64,000 nucleotides of DNA from Dorea_A amylophila (GTDB lineage Bacteria > Bacillota > Clostridia > Lachnospirales > Lachnospiraceae): positions 65,943 to 129,942 of the forward strand of contig NZ_JAOQJW010000009.1 of assembly GCF_025567265.1 (NCBI RefSeq), read 5' to 3'. Position numbers and translations under genes: made by a program. Positions within the stretch are counted from its first letter, which is position 1; each line of letters opens with the position of its first letter. Under the pieces are notes generated by a model. It was not told where the DNA came from and ran no database searches. It saw only the letters and a program-made list of their open reading frames with translations. Shown piece by piece: positions 8,338 to 14,303 of the stretch.

Positions 8338-8405
8338 ATTATAGCAAAACCTTTTGCTTTTTTCTTATTATGTCCATAAATTCAGGGATTTTTGTCCATG
8401 AATTC
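8338..8405 (-). promoter_or_regulatory. agrB promoter with paired TGTCCA boxes (putative AgrA operator)
   Basis: On the minus strand the extended -10 is TGCTATAAT (TATAAT at 8338-8343). There is no good -35. Two near-identical boxes, read on the plus strand as TGTCCATAAATTC (8371) and TGTCCATGAATTC (8393), repeat with a 22-bp period. The nearer TGTCCA is separated from the -10 by 27 nt. A weak -35 plus two in-phase boxes is typical of LytTR-activated promoters. AgrA binding is inferred. Confidence 0.72.
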
Positions 8406-8430
8406 TTTTTCGTCTTCTCCAGCGCATAAC

Positions 8431-8454
8431 AAAAGGCACTAATCAGTGCCTTTT
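8431..8454 (-). terminator. Terminator overlapping the metK stop
   Basis: A perfect 10-bp stem (AAAAGGCACT / AGTGCCTTTT) with a 4-nt loop that contains part of the metK stop codon. It ends the epipeptide transcript just before the agrB promoter. Confidence 0.8.
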
Positions 8455-9650
8455 TCTGTATCATTCTTATATTTTTTTAAATCCTCTACCTTATCTAATC
8501 TTTCCCATGGTAAATCTAAATCTAATCTTCCAAAATGTCCATATGCTGACACCTGCTTATATATAGGCTGTCTTAAATCAAGCATTTTTATAATACCAGT
8601 AGGACTCAAGTCAAAATTATCTCTTATAATATGAATTAACATATCCTCTGGCAATTCACCTGTTCCAAATGTATTAATTCCTATTGAGATTGGCTTTGCT
8701 ACACCAATTGCATATGAAAGTTGAATTTCACATTTATGTGCCAAATCTGCCGCTACAATATTTTTAGCAATATAACGAGCTGCATATGCTGCTGACCTAT
8801 CTACTTTTGTACAATCCTTTCCAGAAAAAGCTCCGCCGCCATGATGAGCATATCCTCCATATGTGTCCACAATAATTTTCCGCCCTGTTAAACCACTATC
8901 ACCATGCGGTCCACCAATTACAAAACGTCCCGTAGGATTTACGTAAAATTTGGTTTCAGAATCTACCATTCTCTGAGGTAAAACACAATCGAAGACATAA
9001 TGTTTAATGTCTTTTTGTATCTGTTCCTGAGATATTTCAGGATCGTGCTGTGTAGACAAAACCACCGCTTCTAATCGTACAGGTTTCCCTTGCTCATTAT
9101 ACTCTACTGTAACCTGCGTTTTCCCATCTGGTCTAAGATAAGCAAGAGTTCCATTTTTGCGGACTTTCGCAAGCTGTCTAGCTAATTTATGAGCCAACGA
9201 AATAGCATACGGCATAAATTCATCTGTTTCATTCGTTGCATAACCGAACATCATCCCCTGATCACCGGCACCTAACATACTTTTTGCATTTTCGCACTCA
9301 TTCTGCTCTTTTACTTCTAATGCTTCATTTACCCCCTGTGCAATATCCTTAGACTGCTCATCAATACATGTAATAACTCCACAGGTATCAGCATCAAATC
9401 CATATTTTCCCCTTGTGTATCCAATGTTACGAAGGGTTTCTCTAACAATCTGAGGAATATCAATATATGCTTGCGTTGTTATCTCCCCCATAACTAATAC
9501 TAATCCTGTAGTTATACTGGTTTCGCAGGCAACACGACTCATTGGATCTTTTTCAATCAGTGCATCTAATATCGCATCGGAAATTGCATCACAAATTTTA
9601 TCTGGATGTCCCTCGGTAACTGATTCTGATGTAAATAATATCTTTTCCAT
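8439..9650 (-). CDS. metK: S-adenosylmethionine synthetase in the epipeptide operon
   Basis: A 403-residue MAT. N-terminal ATP site TSESVTEGHPDK, central signatures GAGDQGMMFGYA and the P-loop-like GGGAFSGKD(C)TKVDRS, and C-terminal YAIGVAKP. It makes SAM from methionine and ATP. The start is set by GGAGG 7 nt before the ATG at 9650. Its gene is 11 nt past the protease stop and ahead of the terminator, so it appears co-transcribed with a radical SAM enzyme that needs SAM. It is probably an extra copy dedicated to the cluster, although the window cannot show whether a housekeeping metK exists elsewhere. Confidence 0.95.
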   Translation of the reverse strand: MEKILFTSESVTEGHPDKICDAISDAILDALIEKDPMSRVACETSITTGLVLVMGEITTQAYIDIPQIVRETLRNIGYTRGKYGFDADTCGVITCIDEQSKDIAQGVNEALEVKEQNECENAKSMLGAGDQGMMFGYATNETDEFMPYAISLAHKLARQLAKVRKNGTLAYLRPDGKTQVTVEYNEQGKPVRLEAVVLSTQHDPEISQEQIQKDIKHYVFDCVLPQRMVDSETKFYVNPTGRFVIGGPHGDSGLTGRKIIVDTYGGYAHHGGGAFSGKDCTKVDRSAAYAARYIAKNIVAADLAHKCEIQLSYAIGVAKPISIGINTFGTGELPEDMLIHIIRDNFDLSPTGIIKMLDLRQPIYKQVSAYGHFGRLDLDLPWERLDKVEDLKKYKNDTEKGTD

Positions 9651-9661
9651 ATTTTTCCTCC

Positions 9662-10369
9662 CTATTGTGATAACCATGAAAAAATCCCTAAAACGCCAAA
9701 CATAATTATACCTCTAATAGCATCTTCTAATGTGGTAGCTACTTTGTCTTTTTTTATATTTGTTTTATTGAATAATGTAACAACTGCATAATATCCATCA
9801 CTTTTTACTATTGGAATGAAATTCACCAGCACATTAGAAATCACCAAATAACAATACGGTAGCTGTTTTGGAAAAAATAATAGTACAAGCAATACATAAA
9901 TACAATTCATAAAATTTCCAGCCAGATAAATTGCAATCCTTTTGTATTTAGAAACCATATAGCTATATGAAGTATCTACATAAAATGCAGGCCAAATAAA
10001 CATAAATTTAAACCCTATTTTGACTCGACTTTTAGGATAAAATTTTTTCAAAAATAATACATGTCCAAGTTCATGAATAAATATATTTATTATTAAAACT
10101 AAAGTTGCTGGAAGAAAATTTACATCTATAATAGAATACGTTGTAGTTCTAAAATATAAATATAATGTCAGAAGAATCATGAAAATCATTCCCATCATAT
10201 ATAGTATATTATCTTTATCATTTTTTACGAACTCCAGTTTTTCCTTTCCGAACAGTGAATCAAATGTTGCATTATCCAATTTAAAGAAATTATTATTTTT
10301 TTCTACAATCGTAAAATCTCTTTTACTGTCCTGAGCTATGGTATATTCTTCATATTTAAATATTTTCAA
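9662..10369 (-). CDS. epeP: M50-family membrane zinc protease (EpeP-like)
   Basis: A 235-residue polytopic protein with the zinc motif HELGH at residues 99-103 inside a hydrophobic helix and a second metal/active site region KSDGYY near residue 190, as in site-2 proteases. In the Bacillus subtilis yydFGHIJ (epeXEPAB) operon the equivalent YydH/EpeP is thought to trim the epimerised precursor at the membrane. It overlaps the radical SAM gene by 14 nt. An N-terminal soluble stretch of about 55 residues may bind the precursor. Confidence 0.88.
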   Translation of the reverse strand: MKIFKYEEYTIAQDSKRDFTIVEKNNNFFKLDNATFDSLFGKEKLEFVKNDKDNILYMMGMIFMILLTLYLYFRTTTYSIIDVNFLPATLVLIINIFIHELGHVLFLKKFYPKSRVKIGFKFMFIWPAFYVDTSYSYMVSKYKRIAIYLAGNFMNCIYVLLVLLFFPKQLPYCYLVISNVLVNFIPIVKSDGYYAVVTLFNKTNIKKDKVATTLEDAIRGIIMFGVLGIFSWLSQ

Positions 10370-11288
10370 AATATCCTTCTTCCTTCAGCAATCTTAAAAA
10401 CCAATCATCTTTAAATAAAAATCCACATAGCTCACACGGAGAAGTCAAACTCTGCGGATATTCTATATTCTTTTTCTTTAATAATTCCAAAAATGGTGTA
10501 AAACCTTCTGTATAGATTTTATGTAAAACCTTATTATAATCTATAGACTGAATGATTGCACTCAAGCTCTCTTCATGTAAATTTCCCATTAATAAAAGCG
10601 TATTTTCTACGACTTGTGAGCAACATGGATATACTTCTAACTTTGCATTAATCAATAATGTTCGATCTAAAAGTCCAATACAGCGCGCTTCATGTTTCTT
10701 CAAATCAATAACTTTTATAAACTGGGAATCAGAAAATATCTCTGCTGATCCGGTATTAATAACTGGTTGATATGCATAATTTGTCTTAAAGGCATGTTCC
10801 CCCATCTCATTGATAATATCACCTGGCTGAATACCATCTTTTAAGAAGCAACCAACAATTTCCGTACTTACCTCTAAATCATTTGCAATATCTACAATAT
10901 TTAAGATATTCTGCAAATCAATAAATTCCTTATGAAATTGATCATAACTAAAGGAAATCATTTTTATCTTAGATTTATTTCTTTCAATAAAATTTCTTGC
11001 CTTATTGATGTCCTTTCCCCAGAATCCATTAGTTTTAATTGTAATTCCAACTTTTCTACCATAATCAAAATTAATTATATGCTCTACCAAATCAGGATAT
11101 AGCATAGGTTCACCGCCAGTCACACCAATGAGATCTATAGACGGACATTCCTTAATATTTTTTAGAATCAAATCTAATTCCTCTATTGTAAGAGTTTTAC
11201 CTCTTACAAGCCCTCTTGAGTCACAACACATTTTACATCTTGCATTACAATTTTCAGTTAATAAAATTCCACATCCTTTAAATTCCAT
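10356..11288 (-). CDS. epeE: Radical SAM peptide epimerase (EpeE-like)
   Basis: A 310-residue radical SAM enzyme. The 4Fe-4S/SAM site is Cys14-x3-Cys18-x2-Cys21, and the SAM-binding GGEP is at residues 58-61. The C-terminal part has Cys203, Cys222-Cys223, Cys285 and Cys288, suitable for an auxiliary cluster and a hydrogen-donor cysteine. From memory, Cys223 is the H-donor of the B. subtilis epimerase YydG, so the same position here is notable. It should abstract the alpha-hydrogen of selected Ile/Val residues in the EpeX peptides and return it on the other face, giving D-residues. It overlaps the permease gene by 11 nt. Confidence 0.9.
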   Translation of the reverse strand: MEFKGCGILLTENCNARCKMCCDSRGLVRGKTLTIEELDLILKNIKECPSIDLIGVTGGEPMLYPDLVEHIINFDYGRKVGITIKTNGFWGKDINKARNFIERNKSKIKMISFSYDQFHKEFIDLQNILNIVDIANDLEVSTEIVGCFLKDGIQPGDIINEMGEHAFKTNYAYQPVINTGSAEIFSDSQFIKVIDLKKHEARCIGLLDRTLLINAKLEVYPCCSQVVENTLLLMGNLHEESLSAIIQSIDYNKVLHKIYTEGFTPFLELLKKKNIEYPQSLTSPCELCGFLFKDDWFLRLLKEEGYFENI

Positions 11289-11985
11289 TTTTTTCCCATC
11301 TCCTTCTAAAAATAAAAATTATACATAATACAGTAGCAAATAATGCTATTGAATATAAAATATTTTCTTGAATCATCAAATAATCGCTATTTCGTGTATT
11401 AAAGTACTGGTTAAACTTTATGAAAACAGGATTTGAAGCGTCATACCTAACCAAAAAGCTCAATTTGGGGTTAGCAATCGAAGCCACCATTGAAAATAAC
11501 CAAAAAGCAAAATTTACTACATAGGCTCCAATAACACTTTTAAACAAAAATCCCCACATACTTGCCAATAATATTTCATAAATAATTGCACTTTCGAAGT
11601 AGAACAAAGTTGCCAAAGTATAAGAGAAATCCTGATACACAATACTTATACCTATAACTCCACCAAAAACAATAATACTCATCCAAGCTAATATCACCAC
11701 AATTTTTGTCAAAAAATAGCGAAGCCAATTGTATCCCATAAGTTTATAAAATAGGATATTTTTATTTTTGTAATCTGATACAAAAGACTGAATAATCAAT
11801 ACTGGAAAAATAAGCATTCCAAACTGTGTGATTACCGTATAAATGCTAACGTATAGCTCACTAATTGTCGGATTGGAAATCTTATCCAGACTTACAAGTA
11901 GTACATATCCTAGAACAAAACAGATTGCTACAGTAAGTAAATAAAATAAAAAAAAGTGATTTTTTATATTTTTTCTTATTTCCAT
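11278..11985 (-). CDS. epeB: ABC permease of the epipeptide cluster (EpeB-like)
   Basis: A 235-residue protein with six hydrophobic helices, the membrane partner of the ATPase that ends 1 nt upstream. The ribosome site GGGGGG precedes the ATG closely. In B. subtilis the YydIJ/EpeAB transporter protects the producer from its own epipeptide and may export it. By synteny the same role is expected here. The sequence itself shows only an ABC-2-like permease. Confidence 0.85.
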   Translation of the reverse strand: MEIRKNIKNHFFLFYLLTVAICFVLGYVLLVSLDKISNPTISELYVSIYTVITQFGMLIFPVLIIQSFVSDYKNKNILFYKLMGYNWLRYFLTKIVVILAWMSIIVFGGVIGISIVYQDFSYTLATLFYFESAIIYEILLASMWGFLFKSVIGAYVVNFAFWLFSMVASIANPKLSFLVRYDASNPVFIKFNQYFNTRNSDYLMIQENILYSIALFATVLCIIFIFRRRWEKNGI

Positions 11986-11986
11986 A

Positions 11987-12616
11987 TTATTCCCCCCTTA
12001 TATACATAGCTACAATCTCGTCTTTAGAAGCAATTTCTGTAATTTCCAGATTGTTAATATAATAGTATTTCCCTTCCATATATTCTAAATCAGATAAATT
12101 ATGTGTAATATTGATAATAACCGCTTCATGAGTTTTCTTATATTCCATAAGGAATTCATACAAATCTATAGAACTATTTTTATCCAAAGCATTTGTAAAT
12201 TCATCTAATATAATCACTTTAGGGTCTGCTGATAAAAACGCCAATAATTTTATTTTTTGCTTCTGACCATCACTCATCTTCTTGATTTGCAAGTTTTTAG
12301 ATACTTTATTTAATTTTAACAGGTCATATAAACCCATAATTTTCTGTGCTTCAAATTTCTTTTTTAATAATTTTATCACATCATCAAGAGTAAACTCTGC
12401 CGGAATATTACTACTGCTTCCAATAAGAATTGCCTCCTGATTTTCTTCAATTTTTCCCTCAAATTCTAACATTCCTACACATGTTTTAGCAAAACTTGAT
12501 TTTCCAGCGCCATTGCTTCCTAAAATATGGTTTATATATTTCTTATCAAATGAAATGTTTACATTTTCAAGTAGCTTTTTTTTCCCTACTTTCAAACTAT
12601 AATTAATCAGTTTCAT
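11987..12616 (-). CDS. epeA: ABC ATPase of the epipeptide cluster (EpeA-like)
   Basis: A 209-residue ATPase. Walker A is GSNGAGKS (33-40), the signature is MSDGQ (114-118), Walker B is VIILDE (134-139) and the H-loop is ITHNLSD. I start it at the ATG at 12616, preceded by GAAAGGA; an extension of 15 codons upstream runs into a hairpin. It energises the EpeB permease for immunity and/or export of the modified peptide. Confidence 0.92.
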   Translation of the reverse strand: MKLINYSLKVGKKKLLENVNISFDKKYINHILGSNGAGKSSFAKTCVGMLEFEGKIEENQEAILIGSSSNIPAEFTLDDVIKLLKKKFEAQKIMGLYDLLKLNKVSKNLQIKKMSDGQKQKIKLLAFLSADPKVIILDEFTNALDKNSSIDLYEFLMEYKKTHEAVIINITHNLSDLEYMEGKYYYINNLEITEIASKDEIVAMYIRGE

Positions 12617-12631
12617 TGCAGTATCCTTTCC

Positions 12632-12678
12632 AAATAGGTGTTTATAAAATATATGAAGCATTCTATAAACACCTATTT
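12632..12678. repeat. Perfect 15-bp inverted repeat before epeA
   Basis: Arms AAATAGGTGTTTATA (12632-12646) and its exact reverse complement (12664-12678) flank a 17-nt loop. It lies between the second precursor gene and the epeA ribosome site. The minus strand has no T run after it, so it is more likely an mRNA-stabilising or processing stem, or a partial transcription block, than a full terminator. It would keep precursor mRNA more abundant than transporter/enzyme mRNA. Confidence 0.75.
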
Positions 12679-12722
12679 CTCATAAAATATGATAAGTCTA
12701 CAAATCTCTCGTCTTTTTATAT

Positions 12723-12872
12723 TTAGTGTCCTTTACTACCAACGACAGCTTTAAGGGTAGCGACAATGAAGTACCACATGCTGTTAATATTTTCCAGTTT
12801 TAAGGCCTCCATTTTCTGATCCATAACCTCTTTTTTTGTTTCGTTATTTTCTTTAAATTCATTAATTTTCAT
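12723..12872 (-). CDS. epeX: EpeX-like epipeptide precursor, copy 2
   Basis: A 49-residue peptide with ribosome site GGAGG 8 nt before the ATG. It has a charged leader, the conserved MEALKLENINS, then Trp33-Tyr34-Phe35-Ile36, a hydrophobic stretch (VATLKAVV) and the terminal GSKGH. B. subtilis YydF/EpeX is also 49 residues, with WYF at 33-35 and a GSGH end, and is epimerised at Val36 and Ile44. By alignment Ile36 and Val43/Val44 are the likely epimerised residues here. It differs from copy 1 only in the leader (ETKK and DQK in place of ENKK and EKK, plus Glu5 for Asp5); the C-terminal 30 residues are identical. Confidence 0.88.
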   Translation of the reverse strand: MKINEFKENNETKKEVMDQKMEALKLENINSMWYFIVATLKAVVGSKGH

Positions 12873-12905
12873 CTCTAATTCCTCCATTTTAAATCAATTT
12901 TTTTA

Positions 12906-13055
12906 TTAGTGTCCCTTACTACCAACAACTGCCTTAAGAGTTGCAACAATGAAATACCACATACTATTGATATTTTCCAGCTTTAAGGCTTCCATCTTTT
13001 TCTCCATAACTTCCTTTTTATTTTCATTGTTTTCTTTAAAATCGTTAATTTTCAT
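12906..13055 (-). CDS. epeX: EpeX-like epipeptide precursor, copy 1
   Basis: A 49-residue paralogue of the following gene and the first gene of the operon. It has the same core (SMWYFIVATLKAVVGSKGH) and a leader beginning MKINDFKENN. The ribosome site is AGAAAGG, about 12 nt upstream, weaker than that of copy 2. It should be epimerised by the radical SAM enzyme and cut by the M50 protease to release a short D-residue-containing peptide active on the envelope of related Gram-positives. That activity is family knowledge, not shown here. The identical core with diverging leaders and synonymous changes indicates selection on the mature peptide. Confidence 0.88.
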   Translation of the reverse strand: MKINDFKENNENKKEVMEKKMEALKLENINSMWYFIVATLKAVVGSKGH

Positions 13056-13100
13056 TTTTATACCCAACCTTTCTTCTTTTCACTAACTATTTTTTACACT

Positions 13101-13187
13101 TTACAGTGTTTTCAAAATTTCTATTCCCTTTTGCTTAATATATTTTTGTGGGACTTCTTGTTTTCTCTGAAACCATTGATGTATTTC
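13101..13187 (-). other. Epipeptide mRNA leader with a start-less reading frame
   Basis: The leader from the -10 at 13,235 to the first precursor is about 170 nt. It contains GGGAGG at about 13,189-13,194, followed by a coding-like frame (Q-W-F-Q-R-K-Q-E-V-P-Q) that ends at a TAA at 13101-13103 but has no ATG, GTG or TTG. It may be a gene remnant, or a leader peptide started at a rare codon. Nothing else was identified in 13,056-13,230. Confidence 0.3.
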
Positions 13188-13234
13188 TTACCTCCCTGTG
13201 TTTATTCCTAATCCATATGTATTAGATGTTTTGT

Positions 13235-13300
13235 AGTATAGCACTCAATACAAATAATAGTTATTTTTGTCCACCAAATATTATTTTTATGACCACAAAA
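13235..13300 (-). promoter_or_regulatory. Epipeptide promoter with paired TGTCCA-like boxes (putative AgrA operator)
   Basis: The minus-strand extended -10 is TGCTATACT (TATACT at 13235-13240). Boxes read on the plus strand as TGTCCACCAAA (13268) and TGACCACAAAA (13290) have a 22-bp period. The gap from the nearer box to the -10 is 27 nt, the same as at agrB. There is no clear -35, as expected for an activated promoter. Confidence 0.7.
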
Positions 13301-13339
13301 AATGCCGCTACAGGTTTATCACCCGTAACGGCATTTTCC
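13297..13339. terminator. Bidirectional hairpin between ICE genes and epipeptide locus
   Basis: AATGCCG pairs with CGGCATT and TACAGGT with ACCCGTA around a short loop, flanked by A and T runs. It terminates the leftward ICE operon 7 nt past the last ICE gene. It matches the hairpin at 1,908 except for a 4-base gap and four substitutions. Confidence 0.85.
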
Positions 13340-13345
13340 TTTATT

Positions 13346-13585
13346 TTATTCCGCTTTTTCTTCATTACCGGATTTTAAATATGTCATGACCTCTTCCACT
13401 GTTTTTCCGGAAGCAAGTAAGGCGCTAAAGATTTCATCTTTCTGTTTATCTTCAATCTTCTTCCTAAGTTCTTTTGCTTTCAAACGCAGTTCTTTTAATT
13501 CTGCCTCTGTTGTTTTAATCTCCTGCTCTGTCTTCATAAGCATTTCTTCAAGAGAAAGATTTTCTACTTTTTTACGTCTTGGCAT
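13346..13585 (-). CDS. DUF4315-like coiled-coil protein
   Basis: A 79-residue protein consisting almost wholly of a charged coiled coil (EQEIKTTEAELKELRLKAKE). A basic N-terminus (MPRRKK) and a short C-terminal helix follow the pattern GKTVEEVMTYL. This matches the DUF4315 family found in Tn1549-like conjugative elements. The start at 13585 has GGGAGG 7 nt upstream. It is the last gene of the conjugation operon. Its molecular role is unknown. Confidence 0.8.
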   Translation of the reverse strand: MPRRKKVENLSLEEMLMKTEQEIKTTEAELKELRLKAKELRKKIEDKQKDEIFSALLASGKTVEEVMTYLKSGNEEKAE

Positions 13586-13663
13586 ACTGTTTCCTCCCAT
13601 GCTGATATTTCCTTCATTCTACCATTATTGTTCCAAAAATACCAGTCTTTTTATGAATCGCTC

Positions 13664-14272
13664 CTATCTCCCTCTTCGCTGCTGTTTCTGGCTTTTGGCA
13701 TATTCCATCTTTTTATTGTATTCGTCCATGATTGCACTTTCCAGATCTGCCTTAAATTCTGCATTGACTGCATGGGCAATATCCTCCCTCTCTCCTTTTG
13801 CAGAATTTTTCTGAGGCATACCTACAAAAGTTTTTCCGTTCCATGCCTGGATCACATGAAGCTGCTGGATTGCCAATACGTCCTGCAGACGAATGGCTAC
13901 ATCTGCCTTAAATGTATCGCTTCCCTGTACCGGATTTACACTCAGATTGTAATACAGCTCTTCCTCTCCCCAACAGCCCTTACAGTCTGTTTTCGTTTCT
14001 GTCATATTCTCATAGGCTTCCCTTACGGTATCCAACACTTCCTTTTGAAATTCCTTATCCGTAAACCGGAAAAAAGGAACATACTCCCCTGTTTCATAAT
14101 CTCTGTAACGGGGCATATCGAGATACAGATTTCCTTTCGAGGACTCTTTAATTGCAAGGCTTTTCACACAGAAGGCCTCATCAAAGGTAATGGTAGCAAA
14201 TCCTTTCAGGTTATTGATTTTTCCTTCTTCCTGTTTCAATTCCGGTTTATATACTCTGATATTATATTCCAT
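13664..14272 (-). CDS. SpoVG-family protein of the ICE
   Basis: A 202-residue protein whose N-terminal third follows the SpoVG pattern: an initial beta strand (YNIRVYKP), then LKGFATITFDEAFCVKSLAI and a proline/arginine stretch (MPRYRD). SpoVG proteins bind nucleic acids. ICE versions like this one have an extra C-terminal part. The middle repeats a similar strand pattern (KADVAIRLQDVLAIQQLHVI), suggesting two SpoVG-like units. It probably regulates element genes, though this is inference. Confidence 0.8.
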   Translation of the reverse strand: MEYNIRVYKPELKQEEGKINNLKGFATITFDEAFCVKSLAIKESSKGNLYLDMPRYRDYETGEYVPFFRFTDKEFQKEVLDTVREAYENMTETKTDCKGCWGEEELYYNLSVNPVQGSDTFKADVAIRLQDVLAIQQLHVIQAWNGKTFVGMPQKNSAKGEREDIAHAVNAEFKADLESAIMDEYNKKMEYAKSQKQQRRGR

Positions 14273-14303
14273 ATTGTGATCTCCTTTTCTACTCTATTTT
14301 TCG

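Noticed and set aside
12723..13055. Tandem peptides considered as two-component bacteriocin or sactipeptide precursors
   Set aside because: They lack a double-glycine leader and any cysteine for sulphur bridges. The WYF and GSxGH landmarks with an EpeE-like enzyme fit epipeptides better.
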